A stretch of DNA of 53,931 bases from Pseudomonas tumuqii (lineage in GTDB: Bacteria; Pseudomonadota; Gammaproteobacteria; Pseudomonadales; Pseudomonadaceae): the NCBI RefSeq assembly GCF_013184545.1, contig NZ_JAAOJA010000018.1, positions 1 to 53,931 on the forward strand. The letters run 5' to 3'. Below, piece by piece: positions 1-8,152 of this stretch (positions are counted from its first letter, which is position 1; each line of letters starts with the position of its first letter). Under the pieces are notes generated by a model. That model had not been told where the DNA came from. It did no database searches and saw only the letters and a program-made list of their open reading frames with translations. The translations under genes and the position numbers were made by a program.

Positions 1-327
1 ACCTTCGGCAAGCCGATCATCGAGCACCAGGCAGTGGCCTTTCGTCTGGCCGACATGGCCACCCAGATCGCCGTGGCGCGGCAGATGGTTCATCACGCCG
101 CCAGCCTGCGCGAAGCCGGTATGGCCTGCCTGACCGAGGCCTCGATGGCCAAGCTGTTCGCCTCGGAGATGGCCGAGCGGGTCTGTTCGGCGGCGCTGCA
201 GACCCTGGGTGGCTACGGCTACCTCAAGGACTTTCCGCTGGAGCGGATCTACCGCGACGTGCGCGTGTGCCAGATCTACGAAGGCACCAGCGATGTGCAG
301 CGGTTGGTGATTGCGCGCAGCATGTAA
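1..327 (+). CDS. Acyl-CoA dehydrogenase, C-terminal part (gene enters from outside the window)
   Basis: The reading frame is open from the first base, so the 5' end lies outside the window; 108 residues are visible. They match the C-terminal helical domain of acyl-CoA dehydrogenases: GKPIIEHQAVAFRLADM near the start, then LGGYGYLKDFPLERIYRDVR and QIYEGTSDVQR, the FAD/tetramer-contacting end of the family. In this group the catalytic glutamate is usually the E of IYEGT. The enzyme oxidises an acyl-CoA at the alpha-beta bond and passes electrons to ETF; the substrate cannot be told from this piece. It ends at TAA 325-327, followed by about 350 bases without a recognisable gene. Confidence 0.9.
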   Translation, partial: TFGKPIIEHQAVAFRLADMATQIAVARQMVHHAASLREAGMACLTEASMAKLFASEMAERVCSAALQTLGGYGYLKDFPLERIYRDVRVCQIYEGTSDVQRLVIARSM

Positions 328-674
328 GTTGTATTCATTTCTCGAATGTACTTTCGTTCTTCCCGGCTAGGCGCAAGAGACCGTTATAAGCACGCATTTA
401 AATTGCGTTCAGGGTCAAAATCCTTGCCTACGTTGGTGCTGACTGAAAGCTAACCCAGGGCGTATTGGCAGAAGTCGAAGATCGTTTCGCATCTGTTGGT
501 GCGCCTCCAGCGGCCCAACACTGCGGGGTCCCGATCAAAGGAAACCTGCTCCCATGACACCTCTTTTTGGCCCACGCGTCAGCCCCGAGCTAAATGCCTA
601 ACTAAATAGTCTTAGTTGCCGCGCTGTGCATATCACACCGGCTCCAGCCCGGTAGGCATCCGACTAGGTGCATG
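328..674. other. Gene-free stretch
   Basis: I see no coding sequence, RNA gene or clear terminator here. The base composition is more AT-rich than the flanking dehydrogenase gene. The stretch separates that gene from an insertion-sequence relic. Confidence 0.5.
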
Positions 675-945
675 TCAAAAATCCTCCTGATTAGCAATGA
701 TGCTCAGCCGTGCGAACCACCCGCAAGGGTTGTGGAGTGCAGGTAGTCGCGCATGCAACGTATTCAGGTCGAAGCGTCGGTTAAATCGGTACGCAAATGC
801 GCCCAGATATCGGGCTGCATATTTACTGAAGTTGAATGCATGGTGACTCCCACTCAAGCTTGTTTTGAGGTTGCCGAGAACGGTATTGACCCACTTGAAC
901 TTGGGTCATTCTTTAGGTTTTCGTCCGGCGACCACGGTTCGGTGG
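675..945 (-). pseudogene. IS1595-family (ISXO2-like) transposase relic, C-terminal end
   Basis: Read on the minus strand, this decodes as the end of an ISXO2-type DDE transposase. HRTVVAGRKPKE is followed by a stop (906-908), then PKFKWVNTVLGNLKTSLSG, HHAFNFSKYAARYLGAFAYR and FNRRFDL. The WVNTVLGNxK and YRFNRRFDL motifs are hallmarks of the family as I know it. The N-terminal and most catalytic parts are missing, there is an in-frame stop, and the upstream edge runs straight into a short-chain dehydrogenase fragment on the other strand near 940. It is a dead remnant. A 60-residue ORF (675-857) inside it is only the surviving end of this transposase. Confidence 0.7.
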
Positions 946-1090
946 GCTCGATGTATTGGCCAACAACGCGGGCGTGGGGACGTTCTGCGATGTTGAGCAG
1001 ATGACGCTGGCGCAGTGGCACCACACGCTTGCCTGCAACCTGGACAGTGTATTCCTGGGCACACAGTTGGCCATCGAGCGGATGAAGGGC
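938..1090 (+). pseudogene. Short-chain dehydrogenase/reductase (SDR) internal fragment
   Basis: About 50 codons read FGGLDVLANNAGVGTF and continue to NLDSVFLGTQLAIERMKG. This is the NNAG strand and following helices of a classical SDR. The Rossmann start (TGxxxGIG) and the catalytic Tyr/Lys region are absent. The left edge abuts the IS1595 relic and the right edge runs in frame into the chemoreceptor gene. The open frame therefore starts at TTG 956 and makes an apparent SDR-PAS fusion. I read this as a deletion joint, not a real fusion protein. Confidence 0.75.
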
Positions 1091-1111
1091 GAGGTCGCGT
1101 GCCCTCTTGCG

Positions 1112-2326
1112 ATGTCCAACCGGCAACTCGCCCAGCAGGCGGAGGTGGCGCTGCGACACGTGCAGCAACGCTTGACCGAACTCGAGCAGATGAATGCGCT
1201 AGGTGTGTTCGAACAGCACCGCCTCGAAATGAGCAACGTCGGCTTGCAATCCCTTCACCGACTCGCGCAGGAACGCTTCGATCGGCTGGAGTCCTGCATC
1301 GATGAAGGCTTCTGGGAAATATCGATGTCTGAGGGTCATCTGCCGGATATGAATAGCGAACTGGTTCTCTCGTCCAGGTTGCGGGCCTTGTTCGGGCACT
1401 ACGCGCCAGCCCGGTTGGACGGCTGGTTCGAGCGCCTGCATCCGGATGACCGGCAGACCCTGCGACAGGGAATGTTCGCCTATGTGAAGGGCGGCACGGG
1501 AACGGGTTGCTATCAGCTGGAGCATCGCCTGGAAGTGGCTTCCGGCGAGTATCGCTGGTTTTTGGCGCGCTACGGGATCACCCGTGATGGGCGTGGCAGG
1601 CCCAGTCATTTGCTGTGTGCACTGCGGGATATCGAGGTTGGCAGACAGCAGTCCGCCATGCTGGATACCAGCATGCTCCGTTTTCAGCTCACCCTCGAAA
1701 CTATCCACGATGCGCTCTGGGATATGGAAGTCGTCGCCGGTGACCCGGTCCACCCACACAACAAGGTGTGGTGGTCTCCTCAATTTCTGCGCGTACTGGG
1801 CTTCGATGGCGGCGAGGACTTCCCGAGGGAGCTGAGCAGTTGGGCATCGCGTCTGCACCCCAGTGACCAGCCGCGTACTGTGAGCGCTTTCGCCGCCTAT
1901 ATGACCGATCACAAGGCTGATGCCCCCCTCGAACTGACCTACAGGTTCCAGCTCAAGAACGGGAATTACCACTGGTTTCGCGCTCGCGGGCTGGCGCAGC
2001 GGGACGCTGACGGCACGCCCTTGCGTGTGATGGGCTCGCTGGTCGACATAGAGGGCGAGCACGAGGAAAGCGAGTTGCGGCGAGCGCAGGTCCTTCAGCA
2101 TGAGGCGCTGCAGGATAGCCTGAAGAAGCTCGGGGCGATCGTGACCTCGATTCAGGGGATCGCGACGCAGACCAACCTGCTTGCGCTCAACGCCGCCATC
2201 GAAGCCGCACGGGCGGAAGAACGGGGCCGGGGTTTCGCCGTAGTGGCGGACGAAGTGCGCACCCTGGCCATCCGCACCACCGAAGCGACCCGGCAGGCCA
2301 AGGAAATGATGAACGGAGGCGCATAG
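1112..2326 (+). CDS. Soluble PAS-PAS chemoreceptor with a minimal signalling tip (McpS-like)
   Basis: Starting at ATG 1112 (MSNRQLAQQ) this gives 404 residues. An N-terminal coiled coil (about 1-55) precedes PAS1 (about 60-185, HPDDRQ and EYRWFLARYG) and PAS2 (about 195-325, HPSDQPR and NYHWFRARG). It ends with about 65 residues of the MCP cytoplasmic hairpin tip (QTNLLALNAAIEAARAE, GRGFAVVADEVRTLA). There are no membrane segments, HAMP domain or methylation helices. The layout resembles McpS (PA1930) of P. aeruginosa, a soluble two-PAS receptor. It probably senses a cytoplasmic ligand or redox state and joins receptor arrays through the tip. The open frame extends upstream to TTG 956 through SDR debris, so the true N-terminus is uncertain and may be truncated. 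A second receptor of this type lies at 27673. Confidence 0.8.
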   Translation: MSNRQLAQQAEVALRHVQQRLTELEQMNALGVFEQHRLEMSNVGLQSLHRLAQERFDRLESCIDEGFWEISMSEGHLPDMNSELVLSSRLRALFGHYAPARLDGWFERLHPDDRQTLRQGMFAYVKGGTGTGCYQLEHRLEVASGEYRWFLARYGITRDGRGRPSHLLCALRDIEVGRQQSAMLDTSMLRFQLTLETIHDALWDMEVVAGDPVHPHNKVWWSPQFLRVLGFDGGEDFPRELSSWASRLHPSDQPRTVSAFAAYMTDHKADAPLELTYRFQLKNGNYHWFRARGLAQRDADGTPLRVMGSLVDIEGEHEESELRRAQVLQHEALQDSLKKLGAIVTSIQGIATQTNLLALNAAIEAARAEERGRGFAVVADEVRTLAIRTTEATRQAKEMMNGGA

Positions 2327-2646
2327 TCGAGGTCCCAGGGACTCCCCGCCTATTACCTGCCCTGGGGGGATGTTCAGGCGCCATCGGGGCGCCATGATGG
2401 CTACTACGTTCCCGATGCTTGGCCATCGGGCCTTGCCTGCCCAATCGCGCTGACCGTCTTGGTGAGAGGGCGGGTGTCGGAGGCGTCGATGCCAACACTT
2501 TGAAAGAGTATTGCTCTTAACCAATTCTGAGCCATTGCAACTCGCCATGAATTGAGACTCGTCATGTCGCACATTGGCCAATGCGTGACGCGATAGATGG
2601 TTGAGGTCAGCAAGAGTCAACAGAAACGTTAAGGAAGGAGACAACA
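2327..2646. other. Gene-free stretch between chemoreceptor and esterase remnant
   Basis: No gene is recognisable. There is a 7-bp stem (CCCGATG/CATCGGG) at about 2412-2431 without a T-tract. An AT-richer section follows, leading to AAGGAAGGAG just before the TTG at 2647. A short minus-strand frame over 2404-2613 matches nothing I know. Confidence 0.4.
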
Positions 2647-2742
2647 TTGAAGGTTGACGAGATCAATGTGCAGGGTGGCATCAACGGACGCAAGCTGCGC
2701 CTGGTCGCGGAAGGCAATGGCATTGTCAAGGCACACGCATGA
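2647..2742 (+). pseudogene. Scrap of a branched-chain amino acid-type ABC substrate-binding protein
   Basis: A 31-codon frame from TTG 2647 contains DEINVQGGINGRKLRLVAEG, the EINxxGGINGRKL motif of LivJ/LivK-type periplasmic binding proteins. Everything else of the roughly 370-residue family is absent. AAGGAAGGAG sits six bases before the TTG. The frame ends in TGA overlapping the esterase start (ATGA at 2739-2742), so this leftover may act as a leader that translationally couples the esterase. Confidence 0.6.
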
Positions 2743-4925
2743 AGGCGCCACAGCGCATGCTCGATGCTGCGTCCAGGCGCCACGTGACCGGTGGCGAGGT
2801 CATCGGCACGCGCGAGCCGGGTGACATCCACGCTTGGCGAGGTATTCCCTATGCCAGGGCGCCCATCGGAAACCTGCGTTGGCGTGCGCCGCGTCCTGCC
2901 ATGCCGTGGAGTGGTGTATTCGAGGCCAGCACCCATGGGGCGCTGGCGCCGCAATATGCCGATCTGCTCGCTGGTGCGTCGGCGCGGGAACGAGGTCGGA
3001 TCGTGGGTGACGAGAACTGCCTCACTCTCAACATTTTCTCGCCTGCGTTCGAGCCACGCGCTGTGCCGGGGGCCGGCCAGCGCCGCCCGGTAATGGTATG
3101 GGCCCACGGTGGCGGCAACAGCGTGGGCACGTCGGCCACCTACGACGCGGCGCGCAATTACGCGAGTCACGATGGCCTGATCGTCGTCACAGTCAACTAC
3201 CGGCTCGGCGTGCTGGGCTGGTTCACCCACCCGGCCTTGCTTGAGGACGACGATGCTACACCCGAGGAACGCTCGGGGAACTTCGGCACCCTCGACCTGA
3301 TTGCCGCATTGCGCTGGGTGCGAGACAACATCGCTGCTTTTGGTGGTGACCCCAACTGCGTGACGATTTTCGGAGAATCCGCTGGCGGGCAAAATGTGTT
3401 GACCCTGTTGGCGAGCCCGTTGGCCCAAGGCCTGTTCCATCGCGCGATCGCGCAGTCGCCGGTGACCGAGACCTTCAGCGTCGAGGAGGCGGTGAATTGG
3501 CGCGACGCCCCGCAACCCGGCCATCGCGACAGTGCCCTCGAAGTCACGGCGCGGCTGTGCGTCGCAGAGGGCTTGGCCAGCGATCGCGAAGCCGCGAAGA
3601 AGCATCTCGCCACTCTGTCAGCGGCAGACGTTGCGGCCTTTCTGCGCTCGCTCAGTCCGGCCCGGCTGCTGAGCGTCTTCACCCCCGGCAGTGTGGGTAT
3701 CTACTTGGCACCGCGCCCAGTGCGTGACGGTGTGGTAATACCGCGCAAACCGCTGACCGAGGTCTTCGCCTCTGGCCACTGGAACCGCGTGCCGGTCATC
3801 CTGGGTAGCAACCGCGATGAGTACAAAGCTTTCATAGCTGACAAGCCTGAGCACTCGCGCATGCTGCTGGGCAAGCTGCCGATGCTGCGGGACCGGCGCG
3901 CCTACCTTGTCGAGGCGGAGTACATGTCAAATGCTTGGAGGGCGCTGCATATCGACGCCCCGGCCGACGCGATGCTGGCAGGCGGACACGTCGACGTATG
4001 GATCTACCGTTTCGATTGGGACGAAGCCCCTGCCATACCCTTTATTCGCCCTGACCTGCTGCTCGGCGCCGCGCACGGCATGGAGATGGCCTTCGTCTTC
4101 CGCGACACAGTGGGCGAGCTCGACATCTTCGGCGTCAATACGCCATTCAACCGGTCCGGCCGAGTCGCGTTGTCTCAGGCGATGGGAGATGCTTGGACAT
4201 CCTTCGCACGCGACGGCGTACCGACGCTGCCAGGCCACGGGTGGTTGCGTCGTCGTCTCGAGTCGGAACAATCCGACTGTCTGCTTTTCGACACACCATG
4301 TCCCAGACCACTAATCGCGCGCCCAAGTGGCGTAGATGTCCATGAACAGCGAACGATCCTTGCCGGCCTGAGCCAGGTCGACCTGCGCACCGGAGCGACT
4401 GACACCATCGCGCAGGAAGCTCCATACGGCATCCTGTTCATCCACATCCACGCAACCATCAAACACCGAGAAAGTACGCGCCTTGTCGTCGTGATAGAGC
4501 TTCTCAAACCCAGCGGCGAGCACAATATCGTAGAGCCCGTGAGTCACCATGGTGCAAGCCTGCTGGAAGGCAGTGGAAGCCGTCGCGCAGGCGTTCTCCA
4601 CGTTGACAACTGGAATTCGCCCGACACCCAGCCCACGCAGTACCGATTGCCCGGCGATACACACCTGACCGGTAATGACCGGTGCAGCACCAGTGCCCAT
4701 CCAAGCGGCGTTAAGCTGTCCAGCCTCGATACCAGCATCGTCCAATGCCTGCTTGATCGCCTCGCGCGCCAGACTGTTCAGGCTGCGACCCAAGTGTTTG
4801 CCGAAGCGGGTCATACCTACACCAATTACATAGGCATTCTGTCGAGCGTTGCGGATCAATTGCTGATCCAGCTCCTCATTAATGTTCCCACTCATCACAA
4901 CCACTCCGGGTTAATCAGGCTGTAG
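2739..4925 (+). CDS. Type-B carboxylesterase, 3' end replaced by antisense thiolase sequence
   Basis: The first roughly 525 residues (2739 to about 4313) are a type-B carboxylesterase/lipase of the alpha/beta-hydrolase fold. It has GIPYARAPIGNLRW near the N-terminus, DENCLTLNIFSP, the oxyanion loop WAHGGG, the nucleophile elbow FGESAGG (Ser214), GSNRDEY with likely acidic Glu361, and AAHGMEM with likely His446. It would hydrolyse carboxylic esters. No signal peptide is seen, so it is probably cytoplasmic. The natural C-terminus is gone: near 4313 the frame crosses into a thiolase fragment on the opposite strand and stays open by chance for about 200 more codons. All catalytic residues precede the joint, but folding and activity are doubtful. 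The start overlaps the preceding mini-frame as ATGA. Confidence 0.75.
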   Translation: MKAPQRMLDAASRRHVTGGEVIGTREPGDIHAWRGIPYARAPIGNLRWRAPRPAMPWSGVFEASTHGALAPQYADLLAGASARERGRIVGDENCLTLNIFSPAFEPRAVPGAGQRRPVMVWAHGGGNSVGTSATYDAARNYASHDGLIVVTVNYRLGVLGWFTHPALLEDDDATPEERSGNFGTLDLIAALRWVRDNIAAFGGDPNCVTIFGESAGGQNVLTLLASPLAQGLFHRAIAQSPVTETFSVEEAVNWRDAPQPGHRDSALEVTARLCVAEGLASDREAAKKHLATLSAADVAAFLRSLSPARLLSVFTPGSVGIYLAPRPVRDGVVIPRKPLTEVFASGHWNRVPVILGSNRDEYKAFIADKPEHSRMLLGKLPMLRDRRAYLVEAEYMSNAWRALHIDAPADAMLAGGHVDVWIYRFDWDEAPAIPFIRPDLLLGAAHGMEMAFVFRDTVGELDIFGVNTPFNRSGRVALSQAMGDAWTSFARDGVPTLPGHGWLRRRLESEQSDCLLFDTPCPRPLIARPSGVDVHEQRTILAGLSQVDLRTGATDTIAQEAPYGILFIHIHATIKHRESTRLVVVIELLKPSGEHNIVEPVSHHGASLLEGSGSRRAGVLHVDNWNSPDTQPTQYRLPGDTHLTGNDRCSTSAHPSGVKLSSLDTSIVQCLLDRLARQTVQAATQVFAEAGHTYTNYIGILSSVADQLLIQLLINVPTHHNHSGLIRL
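4311..4895 (-). pseudogene. Thiolase (SCPx/lipid-transfer type), N-terminal half only
   Basis: Starting at ATG 4895 (MSGNINEELD), 194 residues match the N-terminal half of SCPx-type thiolases. AYVIGVGMTRFGKH is followed by VVNVENACATAST with the acyl-accepting Cys103, then SLFMDIYATWARD. A stop follows directly in esterase-derived DNA, so the second half (His and GHP motifs) is missing. The start overlaps the stop of the upstream acyl-CoA dehydrogenase fragment (TGATG), an old operon arrangement. It is a homologue, not a copy, of the intact thiolase at 40434. The product cannot be an active thiolase. Confidence 0.8.
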
Positions 4926-5145
4926 CCGCCTTTGATCGCAAGTACCTGGTTACAGCCGTCCTCAATCATCGAGGCACGGGCATCGCGGAAGATCTTCTCC
5001 ACCGGGTACTCGCAGGTCAGGCCATTGCCGCCAAACATCTGGATAGCATCACTGGCGACCTCAAAGGCATGCTCGGTAGCAGTGACCTTGGCCATCATGG
5101 CCGCCTGCAACGCGGGCACCGGCTCGAACGCATTTCCGGCGCGTC
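4895..5145 (-). pseudogene. Acyl-CoA dehydrogenase, C-terminal fragment
   Basis: About 80 codons read AMMAKVTATEHAFEVASDAI, then FGGNGLTCEYPVEKIFRDAR and end SLINPEWL. This is the C-terminal helix bundle of an acyl-CoA dehydrogenase. The N-terminal and middle domains are lost at a joint near 5140-5150, where DUF1302 sequence begins in another frame. It sits directly upstream of the broken thiolase gene, so the pair is the shell of a beta-oxidation operon. A later internal ATG (5119) would yield only 74 residues. Confidence 0.8.
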
Positions 5146-5304
5146 CTTCAGATTGAAGGACGACCAGCCCCTGACATAACCGCCCAGACTGAAACCAAAC
5201 TCGTCATTGCCATAGTCCATTGCCTGCCCCAGGGAAGGCAGTAGACCCAGCGGTAGCAAAGCAAAGGCCCAGGACGACTTGCAGGCCTGTCTTTTCGATT
5301 GCAT
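5095..5304 (-). pseudogene. DUF1302 outer-membrane protein, N-terminal fragment
   Basis: From ATG 5304 (AGAGG eight bases upstream) the frame encodes a signal peptide (ALLPLGLLPSLGQA) followed by MDYGNDEFGFSLGGYVRGWS. This is the start of a DUF1302-type beta-barrel protein, normally 550-650 residues. After about FNLKDAPE (near 5150) it runs out of frame into acyl-CoA dehydrogenase sequence and stops at 5095. An intact family member lies at 22388, but the two N-termini differ, so this is not a recent duplicate. Confidence 0.75.
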
Positions 5305-5306
5305 CG

Positions 5307-6413
5307 TTAACACCTCTCATTGTTCTTATTGATGGCAGGTAAGATGTGCGCCTCATCGACAGCCAGGGTTTGAGCGCTGGCCAACTGCACAGCCAAGGCC
5401 GTGTCAGTTTGTTTTTTGTCCAAGTGGCTGAGTAGCCCATGGGATGCCACTTCCATGCTAAAGCCACAGTTGGCTCGCTCACGTTCCCAGCTGGGCGCAA
5501 CCAAGGGCGGGCATACCAACAGCATTGAGCCTTTGTGTGAGCGCGCCGATGACCAATTGCGGTCATGTACCGCACGCAGCAGGTGAGCCCCCATACGGGT
5601 TTTACCTGAGCCAGTGGCATCAGCTACCAACACGCCACCAACGGTCTCCAACAAATACAGCGCCTGGCCAATACCTTTCTTTTGCGAGGGCCACAGGCTC
5701 ACACCTTGATAGGCTTCCAAGCTCCGCAGATAGCTAGCCGCCCATTCGCCTTCCAACAACTCGGCGCAGGCCCGGGCTAGCGCCTCATCCCAATCGACAA
5801 ACTTGAGCAGCTGCTCCAGCAAAGCCACAAGCTCGGCATTAGCGTCGACTCCGCTAGCCCAGAAGTGTTCAGCGACCGTCCAGACTTCACGAACGCGCGC
5901 TTTCTCGCCAACGTGAAAACGAGCATTTGCCTCATCCTGATAGTTCAAGCCGGGGTCAGTGAAATTGCTTGAGCCAAGCGTTACAGCCCCTTCGGTGCAA
6001 TACATCTTGGCATGTACCCGGTGCCGGCCCGCGGGGTAGCGCACCTGTACGTAGCCACCACGAATTAACTCAGCACAGCGGATCAATTGGGCGCTGAGGC
6101 GCACCGAGATCCCGCGCGCCAGCCAATAGGAGCGGACCTCCGCATCGAAATTCTGTTGTTTCAGCAAGTAGCCTTGCTGCCGACTCTGACTGGGCTCCGA
6201 GCCGAGCAAGAGGCGCAACAGGCCTTTGTCCTCCCCGCGCTGGTTGATCAACTGGATGAGCTGATCAAGCCCGCTATACCCGGTGACTATCAAGGCGTCA
6301 CCGGTTTCACAAAGGTCCTTGAACAGCATATTGCGGACTTTGCGCCCGGCAATATTGAGCGGCATGCGCGCTTCAACAGGTAGGTCGCCGGGCGTAGTGC
6401 TATGCATTGCCAT
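5307..6413 (-). CDS. PLD-like nuclease/superfamily 2 helicase, truncated after the DEAH motif
   Basis: This is the N-terminal third of a PLD-helicase protein: 368 residues against roughly 900-1,100 for full-length members. A phospholipase D-like domain (about 30-200) carries HAKMY and LGSSNFTDPGL. The helicase motor then begins with a Q-like LWPSQKKGIGQAL, Walker A ATGSGKT and motif II AVDEAH. Immediately after DEAH, near 5345, the frame enters the leader of the DUF1302 fragment and stops (ILPAIN then NKNNERC). Such proteins occur in defence and mobile islands. With motifs III-VI gone it cannot be a working helicase, though the PLD domain might fold. The start at 6413 has no strong ribosome binding site. 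Confidence 0.75.
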   Translation of the reverse strand: MAMHSTTPGDLPVEARMPLNIAGRKVRNMLFKDLCETGDALIVTGYSGLDQLIQLINQRGEDKGLLRLLLGSEPSQSRQQGYLLKQQNFDAEVRSYWLARGISVRLSAQLIRCAELIRGGYVQVRYPAGRHRVHAKMYCTEGAVTLGSSNFTDPGLNYQDEANARFHVGEKARVREVWTVAEHFWASGVDANAELVALLEQLLKFVDWDEALARACAELLEGEWAASYLRSLEAYQGVSLWPSQKKGIGQALYLLETVGGVLVADATGSGKTRMGAHLLRAVHDRNWSSARSHKGSMLLVCPPLVAPSWERERANCGFSMEVASHGLLSHLDKKQTDTALAVQLASAQTLAVDEAHILPAINKNNERC

Positions 6414-6849
6414 CTGTTGTTCTCACGCGATAGCACTCCTGCTGGCCTCAAGGGCAGAAGTGCGGAATGAATAATTGGGTTGGCGACTCAGGGTTTTCTG
6501 CGCAAAGCCGAGCGCTAGCTAGGCACCGTCATAAGCGAGAATTCTGAGTTTTATTGCCTGCGGAAGTCGCATTCTGACTGACGCGAGTGTTTGGGAACGG
6601 ATGGGAGGAGACCCGACAGATACAGGACGGATTTGTAGCGTCACTGTAGCTTTTTGATAGTGCGCAGATACCTGACGGATCTGTGCTTAGGTATCGCAAA
6701 TAGCCCTGAGGCGTTTGCTAAACCCATTCGGCAAGGCAAATGGGTGAACGTAGAGTGCCTGTTCGGCGATCCCTTAGAATCCAATAAAATCCTATGAGAT
6801 GAATTTTTTTACCAGACTTAGACCTAGCATTGCAACTGCTAAGTAAAAA
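6414..6849. other. Gene-free stretch between integrase and broken helicase
   Basis: No coding sequence is recognised in 436 bases. An ACCCATT/AATGGGT hairpin lies at about 6723-6748. The 3' part near 6780-6840 is AT-rich and could hold regulatory sites, but nothing specific can be assigned. Confidence 0.4.
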
Positions 6850-8085
6850 TTACCTTGAGCGGCTGGTCTCTGACGAAGCTTTGAATTTGAGTGAGTCTAG
6901 GTAGTTTGCCCAAACCTGCATCATTTCGCGTCGTTCCACCAAGTAGCTAGTTCGGTCGTATGCCCGGCCCAGCGGACTCTTTACGGTATGAGCCAGCTGA
7001 TGTTCGAGTAGCTCGATGCGAAACCCCAGAATCTCGGCGCCAATGGTTCTTGCTGTTGCGCGAAAGCCGTGCCCGGTCATCTCGTCGCCGCTGATGTCCA
7101 TTCGGCGTAAGGCGCTGAGGACGGCATTGTTGGACATCGGTCGGTCACCTCCTCGGGCCGATGGGAAGACATACCGGTGCCTGCCAGTCAGTGGTTTTAG
7201 ATCGCGCAGAATGGCGACGGCTTGCCGGCTGAGCGGAACCAGGTGATCTGGCCGATCCTGTTTGGTGGTAGTAAGCCCTTTCATTTTGTGGCCAGGAATC
7301 AACCACTCGCCTGCATCAAGGTCGACCTCCAGCCACTCCATGTGTCGAAGATCTCCGGGCCTGCAGAACAGCAAAGGGGCCAGTTTCAACGCGCAACAAA
7401 CAGGCAGGGTTCCGGTGTAGCTATCCAGTGCGTTCAACAGTGCGCCAAGTTTTTCAGGATCGGTCACGGCAGCAAAATGTTTCACCCGCTTGGCTGGGAG
7501 CGTGCGCGACAAATTCCCAATCTGGTTGGAAGGCGTAATGCCGGCAGCCTCGGCGAACTCGAAAATTTGCTTGTAGATCTGAGCAACACGACGCGCTGTC
7601 TCGCGGGCACCGCGCTTGATGATGCGTTGCAGATTTTCGACCAGCATGGGCGTGCTAATGCTGCTGATGGGTAGCTTTCCCAACCAGGGGTAGGCATTGA
7701 GCTCAAGGCGCTGGCGAACAGTTCGGGTGTACTCCGGGTCCCAGGAGGACTCGCGAATACTGAGCCATTGCGTGGCAACCGATTCAAAGGTGTGTTGGTG
7801 ATCGAGCTGGCTGACCACTCTGGCCATGCGCCTTTGCAGCGAAGGGTCTTGGCCGCCCGCAAGCTGAGCACGAGCGTCATCACGTTTGCGGCGGGCTTCC
7901 TGCAAGCCGACTTCTGGGTAAACACCAAGAGCCAGGCGTTTTTCCTTTCCCAGAAAGCGGTACTTCAAACGCCAGTAACGGCCACCGCTGGACTGCACTT
8001 CCAGGTACAAACCCTGTTCGTCGTACAGGCGGTATGGCTTGTCTTGGGGCTTGGCGTTGCGGCAGTTGGTGTCTTTCAGGGGCAT
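6850..8085 (-). CDS. Tyrosine recombinase/integrase, P4-like island type
   Basis: The 411-residue protein has the architecture of P4-like island integrases. An N-terminal DUF4102-type arm-binding domain (LKDTNCRNAKP, LGVYPEVGLQEARRKRDDAR) is followed by a core-binding SAM-like domain (about 105-190). The catalytic domain has Arg in CRPGDLRHMEW, HGFR in GHGFRATART, a second His in LEHQLAH, and the probable nucleophile Tyr in GRAYDRTSYL. It catalyses site-specific integration and excision. ATG 8085 is preferred; GTG 8094 is also in frame, and AGAGG lies upstream of both. The gene reads away from an att-like sequence at 8259, the usual layout for islands in tmRNA or tRNA 3' ends. It appears intact. 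Confidence 0.93.
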   Translation of the reverse strand: MPLKDTNCRNAKPQDKPYRLYDEQGLYLEVQSSGGRYWRLKYRFLGKEKRLALGVYPEVGLQEARRKRDDARAQLAGGQDPSLQRRMARVVSQLDHQHTFESVATQWLSIRESSWDPEYTRTVRQRLELNAYPWLGKLPISSISTPMLVENLQRIIKRGARETARRVAQIYKQIFEFAEAAGITPSNQIGNLSRTLPAKRVKHFAAVTDPEKLGALLNALDSYTGTLPVCCALKLAPLLFCRPGDLRHMEWLEVDLDAGEWLIPGHKMKGLTTTKQDRPDHLVPLSRQAVAILRDLKPLTGRHRYVFPSARGGDRPMSNNAVLSALRRMDISGDEMTGHGFRATARTIGAEILGFRIELLEHQLAHTVKSPLGRAYDRTSYLVERREMMQVWANYLDSLKFKASSETSRSR

Positions 8086-8152
8086 TGGGGGCACATCCTC
8101 TCCGAGCGAGCTGATGAGCGTTTTATGCCCCCATATATGCCCCCGTCAAGCG

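Noticed and set aside
753..1004. 83-codon plus-strand frame (MQRIQVEASV...)
   Set aside because: It is antisense to the IS1595 transposase relic; similar predicted proteins are common annotation artefacts over transposases.
956..2326. A true SDR-PAS-MCP fusion protein
   Set aside because: The SDR part lacks cofactor and catalytic motifs and borders an IS relic; better explained by a deletion joint.
2404..2613. 69-codon minus-strand frame resembling the start of a regulator
   Set aside because: A faint resemblance to AraC N-termini only; too short and without context to support a call.
1199..2647. 482-codon minus-strand open frame over the chemoreceptor
   Set aside because: It is the antisense shadow of the PAS-MCP gene in GC-rich DNA, with no domain and no ribosome binding site.
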